Source of the DNA: Aquamicrobium sp.
GTDB taxonomy: Bacteria; Pseudomonadota; Alphaproteobacteria; Rhizobiales; Rhizobiaceae
DNA length: 64,000 nucleotides
Reading direction: 5' to 3'
NCBI GenBank assembly: GCA_019739225.1
Contig: JAHHDT010000005.1
Coordinates: 124,001-188,000 of the forward strand
Shown: piece by piece, positions 6,898 through 15,333 of the stretch
How the letters are laid out: each line of letters begins with the position of its first letter
Position numbering within the stretch: the stretch's first letter is position 1
Notes under the pieces: model-generated
What the model was told of the DNA's origin: nothing
The model's input: only the letters and a program-made list of their open reading frames with translations
The model's database searches: none
Program-made: the position numbers and the translations under genes

Positions 6898-9828
6898 TCA
6901 ATGCGCCTCGTCCCAGTTCTTCGCGGCGCGGGCGTCGACGTGGAGCGGCACTTTCATGGCGAGCGCCGGCATGGCGGCATTCTCCATGACGTCGCGGATC
7001 ACCGGCATGGCCGCCTCGATCTCGCCTTCCGGCGCTTCGAAGATCAGTTCGTCGTGCACCTGCAGCAGCATCTGCGTGTTGTGCAGCCCCGCTTTCTCCA
7101 GCGCGGCCTCCATCCGCACCATGGCGCGGCGGATTATGTCGGCGGCCGAGCCCTGGATCGGGGCGTTGATCGAGGCGCGCTCGTTGAACGCCCGCACGGA
7201 GGGATTAGGCGAGCGTATCTCGGGGAAGTGGATGCGGCGTCCGAAGATCGTCTCGACGTAGCCGTTGTCGCGCGAATGCGCCTTGGCCGCGTCCATATAG
7301 TCGCGGATGCCCGGAAAGCGCTCGAAATATTTCTTGATGTAAGCGCTGGCCTCCTCGCGCGGAATCGTAAGCTGGTTGGCCAGCCCGAATGCCGAGATGC
7401 CGTAGATGATGCCGAAATTGATCGCCTTGGCGCGCCGGCGCACCTCGCCCGGCATGCCCTCGACCGGCGCGCCGAACATCTCGGATGCCGTCATCGCGTG
7501 AATGTCGATGCCATCGGCGAAGGCCTGGCGAAGCTGGGGAATGTCGGCGACGTGGGCGAGCACGCGAAGCTCGATCTGGCTGTAATCGGCCGAGATCAGC
7601 AGGTTGCCGGGCTCGGCGATGAAGGCGGTGCGGATCTTGCGGCCTTCCGCGGTGCGGATCGGGATGTTCTGCAGGTTGGGGTCCGACGACGACAGGCGGC
7701 CGGTGGTGGTCGATGCGAGCGCATAGGACGTGTGCACGCGCTTCGTCTGCGGGTTGATAAAGCCGGGCAGCGCGTCGGTATAGGTCGATTTCAGCTTGGT
7801 GAGCTGGCGCCAGTCGACGATCTTGCGCGGCAGCTCGTGCCCGGCGGCTGCAAGGTCTTCGAGTTCGCGCGCGGTGGTCGACCACTGTCCGGTCTTGGTC
7901 TTCGAGCCGCCCGGAAGTCCCATCTTGCCGAACAGGATGTCGCCGAGCTGTTTCGGCGAGCCGACGGTGAAGCGCTCGCCGGCAAGCTGGTAGATTTCAT
8001 CCTCCAGTGCCGCTGCGCCCTGCGCGAAGTCGCCCGACAACCGCGACAGAATCTGGCGGTCGACCGAAATGCCGCGCTGCTCCATCCGGCCGAGCACCGG
8101 AACCAGCGGGCGTTCAAGCCGCTCATAGACGGAGACGAGGCCCTTTTCGGCAAGCCGTGGCTTGAGGACCCGCCACAGCCGCAGCGTCACGTCGGCATCC
8201 TCTGCGGCATAGCAGGTGGCCCTGTCGAGATCGACGAAGTCGAAGGTGACCATCGCCTTGCCGGAACCGCACACGTCCTTGAAGGCGATCGGCGTATGGC
8301 CCAGCCAGCGCTCGGACAGCGCATCCATGCCGTGACTGCCGTTGGAGCCGCCGTCGAGCACGTAGGAGAGAAGCATCGTGTCGTCATAGGGCGCAACGTC
8401 GATGCCGTGGCGTTGCATGATGACGAGGTCGTATTTCAGGTTCTGCGCGACCTTGAGCACGCTGCGGTCTTCCATCAGCGGCTTCAGCTCGGCAAGCGCT
8501 TCGCGCGCAGGAATCTGGCCTTCCACCAGCCCGCCGCCCAGCAGGTCGCCGGCGCCCGACTTGTGGATCAGCGGCACATAGGCAGCGCGTCCTGGGCGGG
8601 TGGCAAGGCTGAAGCCGCACAGCTCCGCCTGCATCGGGTCGAGGGATGTCGTCTCCGTATCGAAGGCGACGACACCTGCCTCGCGCGCCTCTGCGATCCA
8701 TTCGCGCAGCGTGGCGATATCCCGGATGCAGTCATACGCGGTGTTGTCGACCTTCTGCGCGACCGCCTCGGCGGCGCGGGCCGCAGCGAGCGCGCCCGGC
8801 GTGTCTCCAGCCGCCGTCGCAGGCGATGCGACATCCCCCTCGGCAGTTGCGTCAGCAGGCTTTGAGCCGACATCCGGACCGTGCGCTGCCTCGCCCCATT
8901 CGACGTCCACCTGCGCCGACTCGATCTCGGCGGCCTCGGCGCCGGACGCCTCGGCGACGCGCCGCGTCAGCGTGGTGAATTCCATCGCCTTGAGGAAGGA
9001 AATCAGCTTCGGGCCGTTCGGCGGCTGCAGAACGAAATCGTCCAGCGGCTCGACGCCGGGAACGTCGTTCCTGAGCCGCACCAGTTCACGCGACATGAGC
9101 GCCTTGTCGCGATTCTCGATCAGCGTCTCGCGCCGTTTCTGCTGCTTGATTTCGCCCGCCCGCTCCAGCAGCGTATCGAGGTCGCCATATTCCTCCAGAA
9201 GCTGCGCCGCCGTCTTCTGGCCGATGCCGGGAACGCCGGGAATGTTGTCGACAGAGTCGCCCATCAGAGCCTGCAGATCGATCATCTTCTCGGGCGGCAC
9301 GCCCCACTTCTCGATCACCTCGGGAATGTTTATTTCCTTGTCCTTCATCGGGTCGTACATCGACACCGTGGGCCCCACGAGCTGCATCAGGTCCTTGTCG
9401 GAGGAGATGATGGTGGTGTCGCCGCCGGCCTCGCAGGCCAGCCGCGCATAGGTGGCGATCAGGTCGTCCGCCTCGAACCCTTCCATTTCCAGGCATGGCA
9501 GGTCGAAGGCGCGCGTCGCCTCGCGGATCAGGCCGAACTGGGGGATCAGGTCCTCCGGCGGCGCCGAGCGGTTTGCCTTGTATTCCGGGTAGAGTTCGTT
9601 GCGGAACGTCTTCGACGAATAGTCGAAGATGACCGCGAAATGTGTCGGCGTGACCCCTACATCGGTGTCGCGCGCGTTCTGCATCAGCTTCCACAGCATG
9701 TTGCAGAAGCCGGAGACCGCGCCGACAGGAAGGCCGTCGGATTTTCGCGTCAGCGGCGGCAGTGCGTGATAGGCGCGGAAGATGTAGCCGGAGCCGTCGA
9801 CGAGGAAGAGATGATCGCCCTTTTTCAT
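6898..9828 (-). CDS. polA: DNA polymerase I
   Basis: This 976-residue three-domain polymerase acts in Okazaki-fragment maturation and excision repair. Residues 1-290 are the 5'-3' exonuclease/flap domain (LVDGSGYIFRAYHAL, GFEADDLIATYA, GDSVDNIPGVPGIGQKTA). A 60-residue Ala/Glu-rich linker follows. The 3'-5' exonuclease is intact, with D390-T-E392 (FDTETTSLD), NLKYDLVIM and YAAEDADVTLRLW, so proofreading is expected. The polymerase domain has DYSQIELRV (748-756), the O-helix RRRAKAINFGIIYG (797-810) and QVHDELIFEA with catalytic D925. The start MKKGDHLFLVDG is chosen over a longer Arg-rich extension; its ribosome site is weak. Expression is presumably constitutive. Confidence 0.97.
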   Translation of the reverse strand: MKKGDHLFLVDGSGYIFRAYHALPPLTRKSDGLPVGAVSGFCNMLWKLMQNARDTDVGVTPTHFAVIFDYSSKTFRNELYPEYKANRSAPPEDLIPQFGLIREATRAFDLPCLEMEGFEADDLIATYARLACEAGGDTTIISSDKDLMQLVGPTVSMYDPMKDKEINIPEVIEKWGVPPEKMIDLQALMGDSVDNIPGVPGIGQKTAAQLLEEYGDLDTLLERAGEIKQQKRRETLIENRDKALMSRELVRLRNDVPGVEPLDDFVLQPPNGPKLISFLKAMEFTTLTRRVAEASGAEAAEIESAQVDVEWGEAAHGPDVGSKPADATAEGDVASPATAAGDTPGALAAARAAEAVAQKVDNTAYDCIRDIATLREWIAEAREAGVVAFDTETTSLDPMQAELCGFSLATRPGRAAYVPLIHKSGAGDLLGGGLVEGQIPAREALAELKPLMEDRSVLKVAQNLKYDLVIMQRHGIDVAPYDDTMLLSYVLDGGSNGSHGMDALSERWLGHTPIAFKDVCGSGKAMVTFDFVDLDRATCYAAEDADVTLRLWRVLKPRLAEKGLVSVYERLERPLVPVLGRMEQRGISVDRQILSRLSGDFAQGAAALEDEIYQLAGERFTVGSPKQLGDILFGKMGLPGGSKTKTGQWSTTARELEDLAAAGHELPRKIVDWRQLTKLKSTYTDALPGFINPQTKRVHTSYALASTTTGRLSSSDPNLQNIPIRTAEGRKIRTAFIAEPGNLLISADYSQIELRVLAHVADIPQLRQAFADGIDIHAMTASEMFGAPVEGMPGEVRRRAKAINFGIIYGISAFGLANQLTIPREEASAYIKKYFERFPGIRDYMDAAKAHSRDNGYVETIFGRRIHFPEIRSPNPSVRAFNERASINAPIQGSAADIIRRAMVRMEAALEKAGLHNTQMLLQVHDELIFEAPEGEIEAAMPVIRDVMENAAMPALAMKVPLHVDARAAKNWDEAH

Positions 9829-9931
9829 GGACAAACGCCTAGCGCGGGGCATCCGTGGTGTCCATCGCAAACCGCTTCAGAGCCCCTTGTTCCTGCCACG
9901 TCGTCAGGGCAGGCCGCCCATCACGGCCATG

Positions 9932-9945
9932 TTACAGAGATGTAA
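9932..9945. promoter_or_regulatory. Short palindrome between polA and the candidate sRNA
   Basis: TTACA (9932-9936) and TGTAA (9941-9945) form a perfect inverted repeat with spacer GAGA. It lies about 105 bases upstream of polA on one side and about 50 bases before the sRNA hairpins on the other. A regulator site for either transcript is possible; nothing identifies the protein. Confidence 0.3.
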
Positions 9946-9984
9946 TGTTGACGCCCTTGAATCGCCATTTTCAAAGACCCAAAT

Positions 9985-10135
9985 GCAGGTCATCGGCAAT
10001 TTTCGCCGAGTCCGGGAAATAGGCCCGTCCCCCGCCTGAACCGGACATTGCGGGAGCCTCATCCCCCTCTCCGGGCTCCCGCATCGTTTCGAGTAAGGCC
10101 GCCGTGGTTCCCCTCCACCACGGCGGCACTTTTTT
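9985..10135 (+). ncRNA. Candidate small RNA with anti-Shine-Dalgarno loops, AbcR/alpha-r15-like
   Basis: The 390-base gap between polA and the peptidase gene holds no convincing protein gene but encodes consecutive hairpins ending in a strong intrinsic terminator. CGGC/GCCG lies at 9994-10008 and GTCCGG/CCGGAC at 10010-10046. TGCGGGAGCC/GGCTCCCGCA (10049-10083) has loop TCATCCCCCTCTCCG. GCCGCCGTGGT/ACCACGGCGGC (10098-10127) has loop TCCCCTCC and is followed by TTTTTT. Both large loops expose C-rich anti-Shine-Dalgarno sequence. From memory, the AbcR (alpha-r15) sRNAs of Sinorhizobium meliloti sit in the intergenic region beside polA and pair with ABC-transporter leaders. The 5' end given is approximate and no clear -10 box was found. 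Confidence 0.6.
10098..10135 (+). terminator. Intrinsic terminator of the candidate sRNA
   Basis: An 11-bp perfect GC-rich stem with an 8-base loop is followed by AC and six T residues (10130-10135). It points rightward, and no rightward protein gene lies upstream within the gap, which is the main argument for an RNA gene here. Confidence 0.85.
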
Positions 10136-10218
10136 GTGCTGCTGGCACAAGGAAGCAGGGCTTTTCGAGCGGTGCGCCGGACGATAGGGTCGCGGCCGCA
10201 GAATCGAAAGGTCCAACC

Positions 10219-11598
10219 ATGTCCGCTCTCGCTCCCGTCCTCGACCGTATTGATGCAGACCTCGAAGCAAGCCTCGAACGACTGTTCTCGCTGCTGCGCA
10301 TACCCTCCATCTCCACAGACCCGGCCTTCGCGAAGGATTGCCGCCGCGCCGCCGAATGGCTGGTCGATGATCTGAAGGGCATCGGCTTCGACGCGAGCGT
10401 ACGCGACACGCCGGGCCATCCGATGGTCGTTGCTCACCATGACGGGCCGGAGGGCTCGCCTCATGTCCTGTTTTATGGCCATTACGACGTCCAGCCGGTC
10501 GACCCGCTGGATCTGTGGGATGCGGATCCGTTCGACCCGAGGATCAAGGATCTGGAGCCCGGCAGAAAGGTCATCACCGGCCGCGGTTCCTCCGACGACA
10601 AGGGGCAGCTCATGCTGTTCGTGGAGGCTTGCCGCGCCTGGAAACAGGTGCATGGCAGCCTGCCGTGCAAGATCACCTTGCTGTTCGAGGGCGAGGAAGA
10701 ATCCGGCTCGCCCTCGGTCAAGCCGTTCCTCGACGCCAATTCGGAAGAGCTGAAGGCTGATTTCGCCATGGTGTGCGATACCGGCATGTGGAACCGCGAT
10801 ACGCCCTGCATCACCGTCGGTCTGCGCGGGCTCGTCGGCGAGGAGGTGACGATCCACGCCGCCAACCGAGACCTCCACTCCGGCGTCTATGGCGGTGCGG
10901 CGGCCAATCCCATCCGCATCCTTTCCAGAATCCTCGCGGACATGCACGACGAGACGGGGCGCATCACGATCCCCGACTTCTATGAAGGCGTTGAAGAGAC
11001 GCCGAGCCAGATCAAGGCATCTTGGGACAAGCTCGACATAAGCCCTCTTCTCGGCGACATCGGCCTCTCGGTCCCGTCGGGCGAAAAGGGACGGTCGATC
11101 CCGGAAATGGTGTGGGCGCGCCCGACCGCGGAATTCAACGGCATCTCCGGCGGATACGAGGGCGAGGGCTTCAAGACGGTGATCGCCGCTCAGGCGTCGG
11201 CGAAAGTGTCCTTCCGCCTTGTCGGCAATCAGGACCCAGAGGCGATCCGCACGGCATTTCGCAAGTTCGTCGAGGATCGGGTTCCAGCCGACTGCTCGGT
11301 GACCTTTCACAAGCATGGCGGTTCGCCGGCGCTGCAGCTCGCCTATGATTCCCCGATGGTGACAAAGGCCGCTTCGGCGCTGACGGACGAGTGGCCGAAC
11401 AAGGCCCTCGTGCTTGCCATGGGCGGCTCGATCCCGATCGTCGGCGATTTCAAGCGCCGACTCGGCATGGACACCCTCCTCGTGGGCTTCGGCCTCGACG
11501 ACGACCGCATCCATTCGCCCAATGAGAAATACGACCTCACCTCGTTCCACAAGGGCCAGAGAAGCTGGGCGCGCATCCTCGCCGCACTGACCGCCTGA
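10219..11598 (+). CDS. M20/M28-superfamily dipeptidase (PepV/CNDP-like)
   Basis: This 459-residue cytosolic zinc peptidase belongs to family M20. The metal-binding elements are in order: H88 and D90 in YGHYDVQPVD, the bridging Asp in GRGSSDDKGQ, catalytic Glu-Glu in FEGEEESGSP, the Asp in VCDTGMW, and the C-terminal His in DDDRIHSPNEKYD. The dimerisation domain inserts at about residues 200-350 (AANRDLHSGVYGG). The family hydrolyses dipeptides or N-acyl amino acids, and this subgroup is usually annotated as dipeptidase. Start ATG 10219 follows GAAAGGTCC. It sits just past the candidate sRNA terminator and is followed 17 bases later by RNase D, so the two may be co-transcribed. Confidence 0.88.
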   Translation: MSALAPVLDRIDADLEASLERLFSLLRIPSISTDPAFAKDCRRAAEWLVDDLKGIGFDASVRDTPGHPMVVAHHDGPEGSPHVLFYGHYDVQPVDPLDLWDADPFDPRIKDLEPGRKVITGRGSSDDKGQLMLFVEACRAWKQVHGSLPCKITLLFEGEEESGSPSVKPFLDANSEELKADFAMVCDTGMWNRDTPCITVGLRGLVGEEVTIHAANRDLHSGVYGGAAANPIRILSRILADMHDETGRITIPDFYEGVEETPSQIKASWDKLDISPLLGDIGLSVPSGEKGRSIPEMVWARPTAEFNGISGGYEGEGFKTVIAAQASAKVSFRLVGNQDPEAIRTAFRKFVEDRVPADCSVTFHKHGGSPALQLAYDSPMVTKAASALTDEWPNKALVLAMGGSIPIVGDFKRRLGMDTLLVGFGLDDDRIHSPNEKYDLTSFHKGQRSWARILAALTA

Positions 11599-11615
11599 AC
11601 CCGAAAGGCCGCTCG

Positions 11616-12236
11616 ATGACCACCATCCGATTTCACAAGGGCGACCTGCCCGATCTTGCCAATTATGACGTCGATGCGATTGCGATCGACACCGAGACGC
11701 TTGGGCTGAACCCGCATCGCGACCGGCTCTGCGTGGTGCAGCTTTCGCCAGGCGACGGCACCGCCGACGTGATCCAGATCGCGCCCCGCCAGAAGCGTGC
11801 GCCGAATCTCGTTTCGCTGCTGCGCAACCGCAAGATCACAAAGCTCTTCCACTTCGGGCGCTTCGATCTTGCGGTGCTTTACCACGCATTCGGCGTGATG
11901 CCGGAACCGGTCTTCTGCTCCAAGATCGCCTCGCGGCTGACCCGGACCTATACCGATCGCCATGGTCTCAAGGACATCTGCAACGAGTTGCTGGGTGTCA
12001 GCCTGTCCAAGGTGCAGCAATCGTCCGACTGGGCAGCCGAGACGCTGACGCCGGAGCAACTCGAATATGCCGCTTCCGACGTTCTTTACCTGCACCAGCT
12101 TCGCGAAAAGCTGCTGTTCAGGCTGGAGCGCGACGGACGGACGAAAGAGGCCGAAGCCTGCTTCCGATTCCTACCCACCCGCGCAAGGCTCGATCTGATG
12201 GGCTGGGACGAGCAGGACATCTTCGCCCACTCGTGA
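11616..12236 (+). CDS. Ribonuclease D-like 3'-5' exonuclease (short, no HRDC domain)
   Basis: This 206-residue DEDDy exonuclease has motif I AIDTETLGLNP (D25, E27), motif II FHFGRFDLAVLYH and motif III EYAASDVLYLHQL with the Tyr and Asp ligands. At about 200 residues it consists of the catalytic domain only and lacks the HRDC domains of E. coli Rnd. Such short forms are the common RNase D in alphaproteobacteria and probably trim tRNA or other structured RNA 3' ends in the cytosol. It follows the M20 peptidase by 17 bases. Nothing in the sequence indicates special regulation. Confidence 0.9.
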   Translation: MTTIRFHKGDLPDLANYDVDAIAIDTETLGLNPHRDRLCVVQLSPGDGTADVIQIAPRQKRAPNLVSLLRNRKITKLFHFGRFDLAVLYHAFGVMPEPVFCSKIASRLTRTYTDRHGLKDICNELLGVSLSKVQQSSDWAAETLTPEQLEYAASDVLYLHQLREKLLFRLERDGRTKEAEACFRFLPTRARLDLMGWDEQDIFAHS

Positions 12237-12251
12237 GGGGTTTTGCCCTGC

Positions 12252-13346
12252 CTATTCGGCCGGCAGCGCGGCACGTTGCGGCTTTGCGGGGCGATCGATG
12301 ATCGCCCAGTCAGGCCGCTCGAACAGGAACTTGCCCCAGCCGGTCCACTGGATCAGCCCGTAGAGCATGACCGGGCCGATCACGCCTGCGATGGTCACGA
12401 GCAGCGAGATCGTGCCGATATCGGTGATGATGCCGGTGCGGATGAGGATCACGCGCGATACGGCCATGGGCAGGAAGAAGGCGAGGTAGATCACGATCGA
12501 GTGCGCGCCGAGCCACGACAGCCATTGCATCCATGAAACCTGTGCGACGAGGGCCGAGACGGTCACGATCGCCATCGCGCCGGCGACGCCAAGCGCCAGC
12601 GAAATGAACGGCAGCACTGCCAGTCCAGCGGCACCGGCGGCATCGCCTCCCGGCTGGTGGAAGATGGCGAAGGAGGCCGGCGCGGGTGTGAAGACGAAGA
12701 TGCCGTTGATGAGCGCCCACAGCGCAAGCAGGCCGAGCGCCTTGGCGCGGTTCGCAGCAACCCACTCCGCAAGGTCGAAAATCCGCGTTGCGAAGGCATA
12801 GCCGGCGAAGAAGTAGACATAACGCGAGCAGAACTCGTCGAAGAGCACCCAGCCGGTGTGGATCGGCAGCATCTCGAGCACGGCGGCGAACCCCAGCACC
12901 AGCCAGACCGGCAGCGTCTTCACCAGCCGCGTGAAGATGAAGAAGATCGGCAGCATATAGACGAACCACAGCGTGCCGAAGGGCTGTATGAACGACCAGA
13001 GATAGGCTGTCAGCGGCGCGGCGGGCCCGCCTTCGGCCACCATGCCGGGCGCCTTGAAGACGAACTGGATCGTCAGCCACAACACGTAGAAATACAGGAA
13101 GTGCACGACCTTCCGGTCGATGTAGCGCAGCCAGGGCCTGTCGATGACGAGCCCGAGGAAGAGGCCGGAAATCAGGAAGAAGTCGGGCATTCGGAAGGGG
13201 CGCGCAAACGCCACGACATAGTGCATGAACCCTTCGCCGCCCATGGTGCTGCCGACGCCGAGCGTCGAATGCATCATCACTACGAAGATGATGCAGATGC
13301 CCTTGGCGATGTCGACCCAGCCGATGCGCGTCGCGGTTTCAGCCAT
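12252..13346 (-). CDS. Acyltransferase family 3 integral membrane protein
   Basis: This 364-residue protein has about ten hydrophobic helices. It opens with RIGWVDIAKGICIIFVVMMH, the N-terminal signature of acyltransferase family 3 (OpgC, OafA, NodX), including the conserved 'D.aKgi.i..Vv..H'. The family transfers acetyl, succinyl or other acyl groups from cytoplasmic donors to periplasmic glycans. The start at 13346 is chosen because a GGGA site lies a few bases upstream; a longer in-frame start adds an Arg-rich stretch. No glycan-synthesis genes are nearby, so the acceptor is unknown. It is convergent with the RNase D gene and divergent from the peptide transporter operon. Confidence 0.82.
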   Translation of the reverse strand: MAETATRIGWVDIAKGICIIFVVMMHSTLGVGSTMGGEGFMHYVVAFARPFRMPDFFLISGLFLGLVIDRPWLRYIDRKVVHFLYFYVLWLTIQFVFKAPGMVAEGGPAAPLTAYLWSFIQPFGTLWFVYMLPIFFIFTRLVKTLPVWLVLGFAAVLEMLPIHTGWVLFDEFCSRYVYFFAGYAFATRIFDLAEWVAANRAKALGLLALWALINGIFVFTPAPASFAIFHQPGGDAAGAAGLAVLPFISLALGVAGAMAIVTVSALVAQVSWMQWLSWLGAHSIVIYLAFFLPMAVSRVILIRTGIITDIGTISLLVTIAGVIGPVMLYGLIQWTGWGKFLFERPDWAIIDRPAKPQRAALPAE

Positions 13347-13672
13347 TTCGTGCTCCCTGCGCTTGCGGAATGCGCTTTTGATTGGGCGCAAACGTAGCAC
13401 GCCGAGGCCAGCGAACCATTAACCCGCCACCGGAACGGCGGGCATCTTGCTGGCTTGGTGAAGACTTTCTTGCATGCACCGGCAAGCAAGATTCCGTCAA
13501 TTTCACCTTTTTGATGTGGGTCTTCGTGCGAAAATTATGCCTTCAGGCTAATCGCATTGCGGAAAGGACGCCTGGTCGGCCTCGGGTCCGATTCATGCTT
13601 GCTCTCGGATTAGGCTTGTCCATAATCTGCCTCACCCGGCGGCGGGGACCGGTTCCAGAGGAGGAAGTACCG
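13347..13672. other. 326-base intergenic region upstream of oppA
   Basis: No protein gene or known RNA is supported. A small hairpin, CCCGCC (13423-13428) with GGCGGG (13437-13442), lies near the acyltransferase side. The oppA-proximal part contains a plausible promoter, annotated separately, and the strong ribosome site AGAGGAGGAAG just before the oppA start. The rest is AT-richer than the genes and shows no long repeat. Confidence 0.6.
13599..13626 (+). promoter_or_regulatory. Candidate sigma-70 promoter for the opp operon
   Basis: TTGCTC (13599-13604) and CATAAT (13621-13626) are separated by 16 bases and end 46 bases before the oppA ATG. The fit is moderate (-35 poor, -10 good) and rests on inspection only. 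Confidence 0.4.
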
Positions 13673-15268
13673 ATGCTACGTCAATTGATGAATGCGGCCA
13701 TGCTTTCGGCTGCGATGGTTGTGCCCGGCGGCCTCGTCGCAACCCAGGCTTTCGCCGAGGTGGTCTACAACCGCGGCAACGACACCGATCCGACGACCCT
13801 TGATCACCACAAGACGACGACAGTCGCGGAAGGCCATCTGATGCGCGACCTCTACGAAGGTCTCGTGGTTCAGAACAACAAGGCCGAAGTGGTTCCGGGC
13901 GTCGCGGAGAGCTGGGAAATCTCCGATGACGGCCTCGTCTACACCTTCAAGCTGCGGCAGGATGCGAAGTGGTCGAACGGAGACCCGGTGAAGGCAAGCG
14001 ACTTCGTCTTCACCTATCAGCGCATCCAGAACCCGGAAACGGCGGCGCCCTACGCCAACATGCAGTATCCGATCCTCAACGCCGAGGCGATCAACAAGGG
14101 CGAGAAGGAGCTTGCGGAACTCGGCGCCAAGGCGCTGGACGACAACACGCTCGAGATCACGCTGAACGCGCCGACCCCCTATTTTCTCGAGCTGCTGACC
14201 CATCAGACCGGCCTGCCGCTTCATCAGGCTTCCGTCGAAGAGCACGGCACCGAGTTCACCCGCCCCGGCAACATGGTGACCAACGGCGCCTACATGCTGG
14301 AGAACTTCACACCCAACGACAAGATCACGATGCGCAAGAACCCGCATTTCCACGATGCGGATAACGTCAAGATCGACGTCGTCAACTTCATCCCGTTCGA
14401 GGATCGCGCCACCTGCCTGCGTCGCTTCGAGGCGGGCGAAGTCCACTCCTGCTCGGATCTCGACAACCAGCAGATGGACTACATGAAGGCGAACCTCGGC
14501 GAGCAGCTCCGCGTCGCGCCCTATCTCGGCGTCTACTATCTGCCGGTGAAGGTGAAGAAGGAAAAGCTTTCCGATCAGCGCGTGCGCCAGGCGATCTCGA
14601 TGGCCATCGACCGAGAGTTCCTGGCTGACGAGATCTGGCGCGGCACCATGATCCCGGCATGGTCCTTCGTGCCGCCAGGCATCGGAAATTACGGTGAGAA
14701 CGCCACTCTGCCCTATGCCGAGGACGACATCCTCGACCGCGAGGATGCCGCCAAGGCGCTGCTCGAGGAAGCCGGCGTGGCCGAGGGTTCGCTCAGCATC
14801 GAGCTGCGCCACAACACGGGCGAGAACCACAAGAACACCATGACGGCACTGAGCGACATGCTGAAGAACATCGGCATCAACTCGACCATCGTCGAAATGG
14901 AGGGCACCGGCTATTTCGACTACATGAAGCAGGACGGCGACTTCGACATGACGCGCGCCGGCTGGATCGGCGACTACTCCGATCCGCAGAACTTCCTGTT
15001 CCTGTTCGAGAGCGAGAATCTCGGCTTCAACTATCCCCGCTGGGAGAATGCCGACTACGACGCCCTGATGGACAAGGCCGCGCAAACCATCGACATCGAC
15101 GCGCGCGCCGAAATCCTGCGCGAGGCCGAGGCTCTGCTTCTGGAAGAAATGCCGATCATCCCGATCATGTACTATTCGTCCGGCTCGCTCGTCTCCGACA
15201 AGCTGAACGGCTGGGAAGACAACGTGATGAACGTCCACGGCACCCGCTGGATGTCGATCGAGCAGTAA
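13673..15268 (+). CDS. oppA: Oligopeptide ABC transporter substrate-binding protein (OppA family)
   Basis: This 531-residue periplasmic protein has a Sec signal of about 28 residues ending VATQAFA|EVVYN. It belongs to the SBP_bac_5 cluster-C family: GLVYTFKLRQDAKWSNGDPV, VRQAISMAIDREFLADEIW and DMTRAGWIGDYSDPQNFL are the usual peptide-binding-protein blocks. It would capture peptides and deliver them to the OppB/OppC permease. The ATG follows a near-ideal AGAGGAGGAAG site. A stable 12-bp hairpin lies just after the stop, before oppB, and could stabilise the oppA transcript relative to the membrane genes. The ligand could be peptides or other oligomers, as in MppA. Confidence 0.9.
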   Translation: MLRQLMNAAMLSAAMVVPGGLVATQAFAEVVYNRGNDTDPTTLDHHKTTTVAEGHLMRDLYEGLVVQNNKAEVVPGVAESWEISDDGLVYTFKLRQDAKWSNGDPVKASDFVFTYQRIQNPETAAPYANMQYPILNAEAINKGEKELAELGAKALDDNTLEITLNAPTPYFLELLTHQTGLPLHQASVEEHGTEFTRPGNMVTNGAYMLENFTPNDKITMRKNPHFHDADNVKIDVVNFIPFEDRATCLRRFEAGEVHSCSDLDNQQMDYMKANLGEQLRVAPYLGVYYLPVKVKKEKLSDQRVRQAISMAIDREFLADEIWRGTMIPAWSFVPPGIGNYGENATLPYAEDDILDREDAAKALLEEAGVAEGSLSIELRHNTGENHKNTMTALSDMLKNIGINSTIVEMEGTGYFDYMKQDGDFDMTRAGWIGDYSDPQNFLFLFESENLGFNYPRWENADYDALMDKAAQTIDIDARAEILREAEALLLEEMPIIPIMYYSSGSLVSDKLNGWEDNVMNVHGTRWMSIEQ

Positions 15269-15283
15269 TCCCAGACACGACTT

Positions 15284-15313
15284 GCCCATGCGCGGCCACC
15301 GCCGCGCATGGGC
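15284..15313 (+). terminator. Perfect 12-bp hairpin between oppA and oppB
   Basis: Arms GCCCATGCGCGG (15284-15295) and CCGCGCATGGGC (15302-15313) enclose loop CCACCG. There is no T-run. Its place directly after the binding-protein gene suggests partial termination or 3'-end protection that raises oppA over oppBC. Confidence 0.65.
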
Positions 15314-15333
15314 GACCTTGACCGGAGCAGGCC

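Noticed and set aside
6865-8865. Open frame of 666 codons on the + strand opposite polA
   Set aside because: Exactly antisense to highly conserved polA codons; composition is typical of GC-rich shadow frames and no domain is recognisable.
9827-10039. 70-codon frame in the polA-peptidase gap
   Set aside because: No ribosome site or hydrophobic or domain pattern; it runs through the candidate sRNA hairpins, which explain the region better.
13676-15289. Open frame of 537 codons antisense to oppA
   Set aside because: Shadow of oppA, which has a signal peptide, a strong ribosome site and full family motifs.
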